From positions 4,712,001 through 4,776,000 of the forward strand of contig OZ242974.1 of the NCBI GenBank assembly GCA_965211775.1: 64,000 nucleotides of DNA, read 5' to 3'. Positions within the stretch are counted from its first letter, which is position 1, and each line of letters starts with the position of its first letter. The notes beneath the pieces were generated by a model that saw only the letters and a list, made by a program, of their open reading frames with translations, had not been told where the DNA came from and did no database searches. The position numbers and the translations under genes are program-made. Positions 1 through 8,522 of this stretch are shown here, in pieces. Source of the stretch: Thiodiazotropha sp040506975. GTDB lineage: Bacteria; Pseudomonadota; Gammaproteobacteria; Chromatiales; Chromatiaceae.

Positions 1-594
1 TACGATCAATCTGTACTGGAGCGATTCGCCGCCCACTCCAAGGTGCCTGTCATCAATGCACTCACCGATCTGCTCCATCCCTGCCAACTGCTGGCTGATA
101 TGCAGACATATTTCGAGCATCGGGGTGATATCCGCGACAAACGTGTGGCCTGGATCGGCGACGGAAATAACATGTGCCACTCCTATATCAACGCAGCGAG
201 ACGGTTCGACTTCCACTTGAACATCGCATGCCCGGAGGGTTACGATCCCGATCCAACGATCTTGCAGGCTGCCAAGGAACAGGTTTCCATTGAGAGGGAT
301 CCCCTGCTTGCGGCAGAAGATGCCGACCTGATCGTCACTGATGTCTGGGCCAGTATGGGACAGGAGGAAGAACAGGTGCAGCGGGAGAAGGCGTTCGCCC
401 GTTACCAGGTGAACGACGAGCTGATGGCACGGGCGACCGAAGACGCGCTTTTCTTTCACTGTCTGCCTGCCCACCGCGGAGAAGAGGTGAGCGCATCCGT
501 CATTGACAGAGAAGAGAGCGTGGTATGGGACGAAGCGGAAAATCGTCTCCACTCTCAAAAGGCGTTGATGGAGTTTCTACTGCTCGGCAGGTAA
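1..594 (+). CDS. argF: ornithine carbamoyltransferase, 5' end outside the window
   Basis: The open frame runs in from base 1, so the N-terminal part with the carbamoyl-phosphate STRTR-type motif is missing. The visible part carries HPCQLLADMQT (HPxQ motif, carbamoyl phosphate contact), a DVWASMG stretch (ornithine-binding loop) and HCLPAHRGEEV (catalytic HCLP). These are diagnostic of the anabolic ornithine carbamoyltransferase family, which makes citrulline from ornithine and carbamoyl phosphate in arginine biosynthesis in the cytoplasm. The C-terminus has the usual length. The TAA stop coincides with the start of a mobile hairpin repeat, so the last residues may be altered by that insertion. 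No other arg gene is visible downstream. Confidence 0.95.
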   Translation, partial: YDQSVLERFAAHSKVPVINALTDLLHPCQLLADMQTYFEHRGDIRDKRVAWIGDGNNMCHSYINAARRFDFHLNIACPEGYDPDPTILQAAKEQVSIERDPLLAAEDADLIVTDVWASMGQEEEQVQREKAFARYQVNDELMARATEDALFFHCLPAHRGEEVSASVIDREESVVWDEAENRLHSQKALMEFLLLGR

Positions 595-733
595 ACAGCC
601 TGTTAGGGGCTGTTTTCGCCTCCAGCGGCGTTATCATTCGCTCATGTAGAATAACTACACTGCGCACATTCTGCCTTGCTGGGCACAAATACAGCCCCAG
701 CAGGGCGTATTGGGTTAGTGTTAACAGGCCCTA
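592..733. repeat. decayed copy of the MITE-like hairpin repeat
   Basis: The right end reads GTTAACAGGCCC followed by TA, identical to the terminal repeat of the complete copy at 31356-31624. The left end (CCTGTTAGGGGC) is degenerate. Inside, GGGGCTGTTTT pairs with AATACAGCCCC, and a small inner stem TGTAG/CTACA surrounds AATAA, so the transcript could fold into a long imperfect hairpin. The block from about 625 to 705 matches the internal region of the 31.5 kb copy. It lies directly behind argF and could act as a transcription barrier, but no T-tract follows. Confidence 0.75.
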
Positions 734-808
734 AAATGTGGTCTGTTTTGTAACAAGGAACGCTTAGAGTTGTAAAATGCCCGATAATCGTCGGACTGAG
801 AGATTGCC

Positions 809-1477
809 ATGAAGAGATTCACTATTTCGATCTTCTACCTGCTGCTGCTGCCTGCGGTGGTTCAGGCAAAAACCTACTATGTTACCGACGACTTCAAAAT
901 CGCCATGCGCACCGGCGAGAGTATCAAGCATCGCATAACCCGTTACATCAACACCGGCACTGCAGTGGAGGTCATCTCCACCAACAAGGAGACCGGATAC
1001 AGCAAGGTTCGGGTGGGCGCCAAAGAGGGTTTCGTGCTGACCAGGCAACTGCTGAGTGAACCTGTCGCACGTAGCCAATTGGAGATCATGCGCAAAGAGA
1101 TTGATGCGTTGAAGGCAGCTCCGGGAGAACTGCGGCGTAACCTTGCCGACCTGCAGAAGAATCACCGTGAACTGCTGGCCTCACACAAAAAGCTGCAACA
1201 GATCAAGGACAAGCAGGAACAGGAGCTGCAAAGCATCCAGAGAACCGCTTCCAATGCGATTCGCATCTCCAATGAACGCAATGAACTGCGCAAACAGGTT
1301 GCCGATCTGACCCGTGAAGCCGAGGAGCTGAAGCAGGAAAACCGTGACCTCAGCAACGAAGCCACACGTGACTGGTTCCTTATCGGTGCGGGTGTCATCA
1401 TTGCCGGCATTTTGATTGGCCTGATCCTGCCACATCTGCGATTCCAAAGACGTCGCAGCAGCTGGGGTTCTCTTTAA
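809..1477 (+). CDS. TIGR04211-type SH3 domain protein, membrane-anchored (YgiM-like)
   Basis: This 222-residue protein starts with a signal peptide (MKRFTISIFYLLLLPAVVQA). A bacterial SH3 domain at about residues 22-85 (YYVTDDFKIAMRTGES, then VEVISTNKETGYSKVR) is followed by a long charged coiled coil (about 90-185), a single transmembrane helix (about 190-208) and a short basic cytoplasmic tail. This order matches the TIGR04211/YgiM family, whose role in the envelope is poorly defined. The domain probably sits in the periplasm and contacts cell wall or partner proteins. It is separated from argF by the hairpin repeat and has no evident operon partner. Confidence 0.85.
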   Translation: MKRFTISIFYLLLLPAVVQAKTYYVTDDFKIAMRTGESIKHRITRYINTGTAVEVISTNKETGYSKVRVGAKEGFVLTRQLLSEPVARSQLEIMRKEIDALKAAPGELRRNLADLQKNHRELLASHKKLQQIKDKQEQELQSIQRTASNAIRISNERNELRKQVADLTREAEELKQENRDLSNEATRDWFLIGAGVIIAGILIGLILPHLRFQRRRSSWGSL

Positions 1478-1719
1478 ACAATTGAGTTGCTGCCTTAGCT
1501 ACGACTTTTTACCCAAGACCTGAAAAGGCAGCACATACACTCTCCATTCCTTCTACGCCATGGGCACGACAAGTGTGGCAGGTGCTTGCTTTAAGGAACT
1601 AGCCGTCACAGCCCTCAATGGCCGCCTGTGAATCAGACCTCACATACTCAACCGCGTGAAACCACGTCCAGAATTAATTTCTTCTTTCAACCATCACTTC
1701 TAAAAAATGTGTGATCTAA
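1478..1719. other. intergenic DNA, no gene recognised
   Basis: The 242 bases between the SH3 gene and the first IS1380 copy contain no convincing ORF, tRNA or hairpin terminator. The last bases (CTAA at 1716-1719) are the left target duplication of the IS. Whatever promoter drove the signalling operon that now starts after the IS should have been here. Confidence 0.5.
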
Positions 1720-3287
1720 CCCCAATATTTCACGCATTAAAAAGGCAAAATCCTGATACTTCGATATAATTCAGTTGCTTACACTGTAATCGAAAGGATT
1801 TTGCCTGTGACAAACTGCACCCAGACTGCCTTTGATTTTCCAGCCCTAAAACGCCGTAAGGTTCAAGCCGAGTTTTCCGGTGGCGATATCACCTCGGACG
1901 GCGGCGTGTTGCTGCTGCGTGAGATCGACAGGCGTCTGGGATTGCTCGAGGCGGTTGATGCGGTCATCCCCGACCCGCGAGATCCCCGCTATATTGAACA
2001 CAGCCAGTTGAGCCTGTTGCGCCAGCGAGTCTATGGGCTCTGCCTGGGTTATGAAGATCTGAACGACCATCAGACACTACGCACCGACCCGGCCCTACAG
2101 AGCTCGATCGAACGCGAGGAGGTACTGGGCAGCCAGTCGACACTTTGTCGGCTGGAGAACCGGGTCGATCGCCGGGTTGCCGTTGATGTCCACAACCTAC
2201 TGCTCGAGCAGTTCATTGCCTCATATGATGCACCACCCGATGAGCTGATCCTGGATTTCGACGCCACGGATGATCCGGTGCATGGCCGCCAGGAAGGCCG
2301 CTTCTTTCACGGCTACTACGATCACTACTGCTTCCTGCCCCTGTATGTCTTTTGTGGCGATCAACTGCTGGTGAGTTATCTGCGGCCCAGCCGGATCGAT
2401 GCGCCCAAGCATGCCTGGGCGATTCTGGCGCTGTTGGTCAAACGCCTGCGCCGGGCTTGGCCTGAAGTGCGTATCATCTTTCGGGGCGATAGCGGCTTTT
2501 GCCGTCACCACATGCTCAGCTGGTGCGAGCGCAACGCTGTGGGCTATATCGTGGGCATCGCCAAGAATGACGCCTTGCTGCGGTGTATCCGTGAGCCCAT
2601 GCAGTGGGTTGAGGAACTGGCGAAGCGAACCGGCATGAAGATGCGGGAATTCTTTCAGTTTCACTATGCCGCCAGCACCTGGAAGACGCGTCGCAAGGTG
2701 ATCGCCAAACTGGAGGTCACCGACAAGGGGCCAAATCCACGCTTCATCGTCACCAACCTGGCCGGCGACAAACAGCGCCTTTACGATGACCTCTACTGCG
2801 CCCGTGGTGACATGGAGAACCGAATCAAGGAGCAGCAACTGGGGCTGTTCGCCGATCGCACCAGCGCGCATTACTGGTGGGCCAATCAGTTTCGTCTACT
2901 GCTGTCCAGTCTGGCCTATGTGCTGATGGAGGCCATCCGGCGCCTCGCGCTGAAGGGCACGGAACTGGCGCGTGCACAGATGACCACGATCCGGCTCAAA
3001 CTGTTCAAGATCGGGGCGGTCATCATTCGCAACACGCGACGGATCCGCTTCCTGCTCTCCAGCACCTATCCCTATCAGGCGCTGTTTTTCCAGGTGGCGG
3101 CACGACTCAAGCCGGGATAGCCCGGCAGAGTGCTGCCCCGGCACGTTGATCAACAATGGGGGTAAGGGGGAGTCTGCCCGGAGGGTGGAAAATCAGGGCT
3201 TGATAGAGGTTTGGTTCCCAGTGAGGGCAAACCATCCAAGCTTGGCCATATCACCGGCTAAATTTAAAAACGGATGAAACATGCGGG
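1720..3287 (+). mobile_element. IS1380-family element, copy 1
   Basis: The 1568-bp element is bounded by CTAA at 1716-1719 and 3288-3291. The left end starts CCCCAATATTTCACGC and the right end, read inward, CCCGCATGTTTCATCC; these are related imperfect inverted repeats. Copies of the same length lie at 6517-8084, 15809-17376 and 25939-27506. The near identity of the four copies points to recent multiplication. Confidence 0.95.
1807..3120 (+). CDS. IS1380-family transposase (copy 1)
   Basis: This 437-residue DDE transposase has the family N-terminus with TSDGGVLLLREID, then the likely acidic triad in LILDFDATDD, IIFRGDSGFC and the Y-x-E-type CARGDMENRIKEQQL region. I start it at GTG 1807 because AAAGGA at 1793-1798 lies 8 bases upstream and relatives begin with a similar MT-C-TQ sequence. 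TTG 1801 is a possible longer start. It appears intact and therefore potentially active. Confidence 0.93.
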   Translation: MTNCTQTAFDFPALKRRKVQAEFSGGDITSDGGVLLLREIDRRLGLLEAVDAVIPDPRDPRYIEHSQLSLLRQRVYGLCLGYEDLNDHQTLRTDPALQSSIEREEVLGSQSTLCRLENRVDRRVAVDVHNLLLEQFIASYDAPPDELILDFDATDDPVHGRQEGRFFHGYYDHYCFLPLYVFCGDQLLVSYLRPSRIDAPKHAWAILALLVKRLRRAWPEVRIIFRGDSGFCRHHMLSWCERNAVGYIVGIAKNDALLRCIREPMQWVEELAKRTGMKMREFFQFHYAASTWKTRRKVIAKLEVTDKGPNPRFIVTNLAGDKQRLYDDLYCARGDMENRIKEQQLGLFADRTSAHYWWANQFRLLLSSLAYVLMEAIRRLALKGTELARAQMTTIRLKLFKIGAVIIRNTRRIRFLLSSTYPYQALFFQVAARLKPG

Positions 3288-4027
3288 CTAAGCCGCCAGC
3301 ACAACCAATCACTACCGGACAGCCCGATACAGAAGAGAAACGAATCCCGGTAGGTTTCGCAGCCAACGACACTCAAAATGCCGTACGCAACCTTGAAACG
3401 CTAACCCGCATCACCCATGAGTGCTGCGGTACTGAAAACAGTACGGACTTAGCCAATGGAGCAGACCGCGACAAGCTTTTTTACGATTCCCAAAACCTGT
3501 TCCAACACATCCTGGAGACCGCCATAGCACGCTGCCGGAAAGATGCGTATCCGATCGCCCTCCATCTGCCTGGCGGTAAAAGTATCACCCTTTTGCCAAA
3601 AGCCGGCGTTGCTTTGACTGACCTCAGTGATTCCAGATTACGCCCACGCTGCCTCATGGCGGTCAAACCGGACGAGATTCGTTTTGAGAATCCTCGCGTT
3701 AGCGAAAACAACCTGTTGCGACTCAGCAAGCAGACACCGCAAAATATGGACGCGCTGCTTTGGAAAGTGACCTTATGGAGTGCCCGCGGCCGCCTCCCGC
3801 TCAATACGGATATCCATGCACCGGTACATCTACGGCAGTGGCCTAATTTAACCCGGCTATTGAGCATTTCACCCTTTCTTCGTATCGCCGCATTGTGGTC
3901 CCGAACTCCTGTTTCCCTGCTCCAGACTGTGGACGCCCTGGGCATTGAAGCGCGCTATGTCTGTGCCTTTTACTCCGCTTGCCATAACTTGGGCTTGGTA
4001 CAACTTCAAACAATACCCGGAGGGTAA
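3281..4027 (+). CDS. unknown protein of the GTPase operon, winged-helix-like C-terminus
   Basis: This 248-residue cytoplasmic protein belongs to no family I can name. The first 70 residues are polar. The middle (LFQHILETAIARCRKDAYPIALHLPG) and the following strand-rich part look folded. The C-terminal segment PVSLLQTVDALGIEARYVCAF followed by a short tail resembles a winged-helix recognition module, as in proteins accompanying MglA/Cvn GTPases. The only upstream in-frame ATG (3281) lies inside the right end of the IS1380 element; before insertion a TGA stop preceded this frame. The native start is therefore unclear and the present N-terminus is partly IS-derived. It is followed by a micro-ORF and the GTPase gene on the same strand. 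Confidence 0.6.
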   Translation: MRAKPPAQPITTGQPDTEEKRIPVGFAANDTQNAVRNLETLTRITHECCGTENSTDLANGADRDKLFYDSQNLFQHILETAIARCRKDAYPIALHLPGGKSITLLPKAGVALTDLSDSRLRPRCLMAVKPDEIRFENPRVSENNLLRLSKQTPQNMDALLWKVTLWSARGRLPLNTDIHAPVHLRQWPNLTRLLSISPFLRIAALWSRTPVSLLQTVDALGIEARYVCAFYSACHNLGLVQLQTIPGG

Positions 4028-4040
4028 GGAAACGGTTCAG

Positions 4041-4109
4041 ATGCAAAAAGCAGAGCCTTCACGTAAAGGGCTGCTGGGGCGCATCCTGAATCATCTGCGT
4101 GCTGCATGA
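4041..4109 (+). CDS. possible 22-residue peptide upstream of the GTPase
   Basis: ATG 4041 opens MQKAEPSRKGLLGRILNHLR followed by AA and TGA. It begins 14 bases after the preceding stop, with AAGGAAACGG just upstream as a possible ribosome site. The basic, amphipathic character (KGLLGRILNHLR) suggests a short helix. No homologue is recognised; it could simply be leader sequence for the GTPase gene that starts 28 bases later. Confidence 0.35.
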   Translation: MQKAEPSRKGLLGRILNHLRAA

Positions 4110-4475
4110 TGAATGCTGAGACCGGATCTTAAAACCTATGGCAAATTATAAAATCATTTTCACCGGCCCTGTAGGCGCCGGCAAAACAACGGCTATCAGC
4201 GTTCTGTCAGATGTCCCCATGGTTTCCACTGATGAGTTGGCCAGCGACATGACGAAAGATCGCAAATCCCAAACCACAGTCGCGATGGATTACGGCATTA
4301 TGCAGCTGGCTGGAAAAGAGCGTATCCACTTATACGGCACCCCCGGTCAGGAGCGTTTCGACTTTATGTGGGACATTCTCACACAAGGCGGCCTCGGCTT
4401 GGTGTTGCTGATCGACAATTCACGGATCGAACCGTTTCGCGACCTCCACTTTTTTCTTGATGCCTTTAAAGATTT

Positions 4476-5504
4476 CCTGATTACCCCTAAACCTCAGCCA
4501 TTCTCAAGAGGCGATATGGCATAGGTGGAGTGCGAAGAGCGGCAAAAAGCAATCGTTCAATCATGGCGGGTAAATCGAAACGGCGGTTAAACCGATATTC
4601 GAACTCAGCAAGATAACGCGACACATGTTTATCTCGAATCGCATGAAAAGTACCCAACAGACTGTTTTTGACATTACCCAACATCGTGTTTACCCATTTG
4701 AAGCACGAATACTGGACACTTTGGCGCCCACCACCCGTCACCATGGGGTTATGATGGCAATCAACGGTTGTCACGCCACTAAAGCACCAAAGCCCATCGG
4801 TAAAGACTTCGCTGCCAGGCATCAAGCAGGAGCGGGCGTAGCGGGCGATTTCACGTTTGCGGAAGCCCCTTACACGACGCAGTTGAATTTTCATGGGCCT
4901 GCCGTCCCGCGTCGTCTCAACAGCAGCTACGAAAGGGATTTTGTTGCGCGACCCACGACCACGCTTACCGGCTTGCTCGCCTCCGAGATAAGCATCATCC
5001 AATTCGATGCGACCGGCCAGTTTTTTTCCACGCTCACGTTCCATCATCACCTGCATCAACTTATGCTTGAGTCGCCAGGCCGTATTGTAGTTCACCCCGA
5101 TTTCGCGGGAAAGTTGCAGCGCCGAGATACTTTTCTTGCGTTGGGTCAACAGATAGATCGCAAGAAACCACGTTCTCAGCGGCAGCTTGGTGCCATGGAA
5201 GATGCTGCCGGCGGTCAGGGAAGTCTGATGATGGCACTTGTGACATTGATATATCTGACGCTTTTTGAGTTCACAGCCTGTTGTGTTGCCGTACTCAGGG
5301 CAGACATAGCCCGTCGGCCAGCGCAAATCATACAATGCCTGTCGACACTGATCCTCGGTCCCATATTGTTCCAGAAAATCGTGCAAACCAAGACCTTTTT
5401 GAAATTGAATAGTATTTCTCGGCATGATGAAATCCTCTTTTATTCAGTAGGTTCCATTATGCTTGCACCACAGGCTCAATAGCTGAGCCTCATGAGTAAT
5501 CAGG
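4476..5504 (-). mobile_element. IS1595-type element (ISXO2-like), copy a
   Basis: The element is 1029 bp, flanked by the 8-bp duplication AAAGATTT at 4468-4475 and 5505-5512. The ends share CCTGATTAC and CTCAGC as inverted repeats. The same element is at 12910-13938 and, interrupted, at 25924-28524. It inserted inside the small GTPase gene in antisense orientation. Confidence 0.95.
4487..5425 (-). CDS. IS1595-type transposase, copy a, zinc-ribbon Cys changed
   Basis: This 312-residue protein has an N-terminal zinc ribbon (residues about 40-70) followed by an ISXO2-like DDE domain (IELDDAYLGGEQAG, EVFTDGLWCF, and a late glutamate in LAEFEYRFNRRF). In this copy the ribbon reads CPEYGNTTGC while copies b and c read CPECGNTTGC, so one zinc-binding cysteine has become tyrosine. 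DNA binding may be impaired. Another difference is V for A in VTTVDCHHN. Confidence 0.9.
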   Translation of the reverse strand: MPRNTIQFQKGLGLHDFLEQYGTEDQCRQALYDLRWPTGYVCPEYGNTTGCELKKRQIYQCHKCHHQTSLTAGSIFHGTKLPLRTWFLAIYLLTQRKKSISALQLSREIGVNYNTAWRLKHKLMQVMMERERGKKLAGRIELDDAYLGGEQAGKRGRGSRNKIPFVAAVETTRDGRPMKIQLRRVRGFRKREIARYARSCLMPGSEVFTDGLWCFSGVTTVDCHHNPMVTGGGRQSVQYSCFKWVNTMLGNVKNSLLGTFHAIRDKHVSRYLAEFEYRFNRRFDLPAMIERLLFAALRTPPMPYRLLRMAEV

Positions 5505-5718
5505 AAAGATTTTATCGGCTGTACAGCGGTTTCCATCGGCATTACCCGTATGGACGAAAAATCCACCCCGACAATCGGCGATTATCAACGTGAACTGTCC
5601 GCCCTCGGCTGGTCCACACTGCCGCTATTGGAGGTGGATGCCCGTAAAAAGGGCGATGTCTCTCTACTGGTGCAGTCTCTGCTCTACTCCCTGGATCCGA
5701 CGTTGGCGAACTAATGAC

Positions 5719-6381
5719 ATGACCATGAACCTGGATACCTCTGCCTATTTGGAACCTACCCCGGCAGGCGCCTTCTATGCGGCGAGTTCAAGCCATATGG
5801 AACCGGCAAGACGATTGTTATTTGGCATACTGGCGCAAAACAGATGTCCGATTGCAGATAGTGATCGCCTTACCAACTGGAGCGGACTGGATCAGCAAGC
5901 GACCGTGGGGCTGGTCTCCCGGCTACAGGACCTCGGCTGGCTGACTGGACTCGACTCCCCCCTGTCGGCGCCGGTGGGCCCGTTGGAGGATGTACTGCCT
6001 GAACTGCTGAAACAGGTTTCCTTCACCGGCAAGACGCTGCTGGCAGACAACCAGGGATTTTACCTTGCGACCAGCGGTATACCTCATGAAACCGCCGAAG
6101 CGCTATCCGCCGTGAGTGCCGATCTGGGCTCCCTGTATGAACGACACCAACACTTGCTCGCCAATAACCTGGGCCTGAATCAACAAGCGTGGACGCTGGC
6201 TGACGCCTCGGGCAACAGCCAGCTTGGATTCTGGCCCCTGCATATCGGCCAGCAACGCTTTGTGCTGGTTATCGAAGACCGTCCCTGCCTCAATCAACCG
6301 GCATTCCGCGATCTGGTGTGGACATTAACCCTGCGTTACTCGACAGAAAAACTATGGGAGAACCAAACCGACAATGGTTGA
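5719..6381 (+). CDS. roadblock/LC7-like partner of the GTPase
   Basis: ATG 5719 begins 4 bases after the GTPase stop and gives 220 residues (MTMNLDTSAYLEPTP). An open frame extends further upstream but overlaps the GTPase, so I use the close start. The N-terminal 100 residues are mostly helical and possibly DNA- or protein-binding. The second half (LLADNQGFYLATSGIPHETA, then QRFVLVIEDRP) alternates strands and helices as a roadblock/LC7 fold does: a hydrophobic strand, a polar turn with a missing glycine-rich loop, then a long helix. Such proteins bind Ras-like GTPases. Assignment rests on pattern and position, not on a strong family motif. Confidence 0.55.
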   Translation: MTMNLDTSAYLEPTPAGAFYAASSSHMEPARRLLFGILAQNRCPIADSDRLTNWSGLDQQATVGLVSRLQDLGWLTGLDSPLSAPVGPLEDVLPELLKQVSFTGKTLLADNQGFYLATSGIPHETAEALSAVSADLGSLYERHQHLLANNLGLNQQAWTLADASGNSQLGFWPLHIGQQRFVLVIEDRPCLNQPAFRDLVWTLTLRYSTEKLWENQTDNG

Positions 6382-6508
6382 CATCAACAGGGTGGAGCGA
6401 AAGCTCCGTGAATCATTTCACCTGGCCGAAGAGCTTGACCAACTCTTTCGGATAACAGGCATGCGCCGGACACTGCTCGGCAATATGGTCAGTGCTTACA
6501 CCAAATAG
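6374..6508 (+). CDS. 44-residue protein overlapping the roadblock-like gene
   Basis: ATG 6374 overlaps the previous stop by 8 bases and the frame runs to TAG 6506-6508. The peptide (MVDINRVERKLRESFHLAEE onward) is highly charged and predicted helical, with a second helix around LFRITGMRRTLLGNMVSAY. The overlap suggests translational coupling in the GTPase operon. An IS1380 copy begins 8 bases after the stop, but the gene itself looks complete. No family is recognised. Confidence 0.5.
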   Translation: MVDINRVERKLRESFHLAEELDQLFRITGMRRTLLGNMVSAYTK

Positions 6509-6516
6509 AACCCTAG

Positions 6517-8084
6517 CCCGCATGTTTCATCCGTTTTTAAATTTAGCCGGTGATATGGCCAAGCTTGGATGGTTTGCCCTCACTGGGAACCAAACCTCTA
6601 TCAAGCCCTGATTTTCCACCCTCCGGGCAGACTCCCCCTTACCCCCATTGTTGATCAACGTGCCGGGGCAGCACTCTGCCGGGCTATCCCGGCTTGAGTC
6701 GTGCCGCCACCTGGAAAAACAGCGCCTGATAGGGATAGGTGCTGGAGAGCAGGAAGCGGATCCGTCGCGTGTTGCGAATGATGACCGCCCCGATCTTGAA
6801 CAGTTTGAGCCGGATCGTGGTCATCTGTGCACGCGCCAGTTCCGTGCCCTTCAGCGCGAGGCGCCGGATGGCCTCCATCAGCACATAGGCCAGACTGGAC
6901 AGCAGTAGACGAAACTGATTGGCCCACCAGTAATGCGCGCTGGTGCGATCGGCGAACAGCCCCAGTTGCTGCTCCTTGATTCGGTTCTCCATGTCACCAC
7001 GGGCGCAGTAGAGGTCATCGTAAAGGCGCTGTTTGTCGCCGGCCAGGTTGGTGACGATGAAGCGTGGATTTGGCCCCTTGTCGGTGACCTCCAGTTTGGC
7101 GATCACCTTGCGACGCGTCTTCCAGGTGCTGGCGGCATAGTGAAACTGAAAGAATTCCCGCATCTTCATGCCGGTTCGCTTCGCCAGTTCCTCAACCCAC
7201 TGCATGGGCTCACGGATACACCGCAGCAAGGCGTCATTCTTGGCGATGCCCACGATATAGCCCACAGCGTTGCGCTCGCACCAGCTGAGCATGTGGTGAC
7301 GGCAAAAGCCGCTATCGCCCCGAAAGATGATACGCACTTCAGGCCAAGCCCGGCGCAGGCGTTTGACCAACAGCGCCAGAATCGCCCAGGCATGCTTGGG
7401 CGCATCGATCCGGCTGGGCCGCAGATAACTCACCAGCAGTTGATCGCCACAAAAGACATACAGGGGCAGGAAGCAGTAGTGATCGTAGTAGCCGTGAAAG
7501 AAGCGGCCTTCCTGGCGGCCATGCACCGGATCATCCGTGGCGTCGAAATCCAGGATCAGCTCATCGGGTGGTGCATCATATGAGGCAATGAACTGCTCGA
7601 GCAGTAGGTTGTGGACATCAACGGCAACCCGGCGATCGACCCGGTTCTCCAGCCGACAAAGTGTCGACTGGCTGCCCAGTACCTCCTCGCGTTCGATCGA
7701 GCTCTGTAGGGCCGGGTCGGTGCGTAGTGTCTGATGGTCGTTCAGATCTTCATAACCCAGGCAGAGCCCATAGACTCGCTGGCGCAACAGGCTCAACTGG
7801 CTGTGTTCAATATAGCGGGGATCTCGCGGGTCGGGGATGACCGCATCAACCGCCTCGAGCAATCCCAGACGCCTGTCGATCTCACGCAGCAGCAACACGC
7901 CGCCGTCCGAGGTGATATCGCCACCGGAAAACTCGGCTTGAACCTTACGGCGTTTTAGGGCTGGAAAATCAAAGGCAGTCTGGGTACAGTTTGTCACAGG
8001 CAAAATCCTTTCGATTACAGTGTAAGCGACTGAATTATATCGAAGTATCAGGATTTTGCCTTTTTAATGCGTGAAATATTGGGG
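6517..8084 (-). mobile_element. IS1380-family element, copy 2
   Basis: This 1568-bp copy in reverse orientation is flanked by CTAG at 6513-6516 and 8085-8088. It separates the 44-residue gene from the roadblock gene at 8125 and would block read-through of the operon. The CTAG duplication differs from the CTAA found at the other copies. Confidence 0.95.
6684..7997 (-). CDS. IS1380-family transposase (copy 2)
   Basis: The protein is identical to the copy 1 transposase over its 437 residues and carries the same acidic motifs. The start at GTG 7997 is chosen by the same ribosome-site argument. The frame is intact. Confidence 0.93.
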   Translation of the reverse strand: MTNCTQTAFDFPALKRRKVQAEFSGGDITSDGGVLLLREIDRRLGLLEAVDAVIPDPRDPRYIEHSQLSLLRQRVYGLCLGYEDLNDHQTLRTDPALQSSIEREEVLGSQSTLCRLENRVDRRVAVDVHNLLLEQFIASYDAPPDELILDFDATDDPVHGRQEGRFFHGYYDHYCFLPLYVFCGDQLLVSYLRPSRIDAPKHAWAILALLVKRLRRAWPEVRIIFRGDSGFCRHHMLSWCERNAVGYIVGIAKNDALLRCIREPMQWVEELAKRTGMKMREFFQFHYAASTWKTRRKVIAKLEVTDKGPNPRFIVTNLAGDKQRLYDDLYCARGDMENRIKEQQLGLFADRTSAHYWWANQFRLLLSSLAYVLMEAIRRLALKGTELARAQMTTIRLKLFKIGAVIIRNTRRIRFLLSSTYPYQALFFQVAARLKPG

Positions 8085-8124
8085 CTAGCTGTATTTTTTT
8101 ATACCACTCCAGGAGTAAACGACA

Positions 8125-8487
8125 ATGCGTGAAGACATGTTGGCATCGATACTGAGTGAGCTCAACGGTACCTCTGCAGACATTGGGGCCTCCGCGGTCA
8201 TCTCTACTGACGGCCTGATAATGGCCTCCCTACTACCCGCTAATCTGGATGAGGACCGGGTGGGCGCGATGAGTGCTGCCATGCTCTCCCTGGGTGACCG
8301 AACCGCCCAAGAACTGGTCCGTGGGGAACTTGAACAGGTATTGATTAAGGGTAATCAGGGCTATGTCATCATGACCCATGCCGGTGAAGAAGCAGTCATA
8401 TCCGTTCTGGCCAAATCCAGCACAAAACTTGGTTTGATCTTCCTTGATGTGAAACGAGCGGCGGAAGGCATCTCAAAACTCATCTAA
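8125..8487 (+). CDS. roadblock/LC7 domain protein (MglB/CvnB-like)
   Basis: This 120-residue single-domain protein has the roadblock pattern: an N-terminal helix, ASAVISTDGLIMASLLPANLDED, then the helix VGAMSAAMLSLGDRTAQEL and a final sheet with LEQVLIKGNQGYVIMTHAGE and AVISVLAK. MglB and Cvn-type roadblock proteins act as GTPase-activating or scaffold partners of MglA/CvnD-type GTPases in the cytoplasm. AGGAG lies 11 bases before the ATG. It belongs to the operon starting near 3.3 kb and is now separated from the GTPase by an IS1380 copy. A local promoter, perhaps within the IS end, is needed for expression. Confidence 0.9.
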   Translation: MREDMLASILSELNGTSADIGASAVISTDGLIMASLLPANLDEDRVGAMSAAMLSLGDRTAQELVRGELEQVLIKGNQGYVIMTHAGEEAVISVLAKSSTKLGLIFLDVKRAAEGISKLI

Positions 8488-8522
8488 CTGTGACTCAGTG
8501 AGACCACTTGGAGCTCATTACC

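Larger units (their letters stand above)
4138..5714 (+). pseudogene. conservon-type (CvnD-like) small GTPase, split by an IS1595 element
   Basis: The N-terminal piece (4138-4475) has a P-loop GPVGAGKTT at residues 10-18 and the switch motif GTPGQERFDFMWDIL typical of the CvnD/MglA-related bacterial Ras-like GTPases. The C-terminal piece (5513-5714) has VSIGITRMDE, a plausible G4 guanine-specificity motif (TRMD), and ends at TAA 5712-5714. Removing 4476-5504 and one copy of the 8-bp duplication AAAGATTT restores one uninterrupted frame of 179 residues, the family's normal length. The insertion is therefore clean and recent. In its present state only a 128-residue protein with 14 IS-encoded residues (ending RGDMA) would be made, lacking the nucleotide-specificity loop and probably non-functional. 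Confidence 0.88.

Noticed and set aside
4625..5482. 285-residue ORF opposite the IS1595 transposase (also at 12932 and 27645)
   Set aside because: It repeats only because the element repeats; the transposase strand has zinc ribbon and DDE motifs.
6933..7583. 216-residue ORF opposite the IS1380 transposase (in every copy)
   Set aside because: Antisense frame with no recognisable domain.
1720..8084. Composite transposon formed by IS1380 copies 1 and 2
   Set aside because: Each copy has its own matched duplication (CTAA and CTAG), so they inserted separately.
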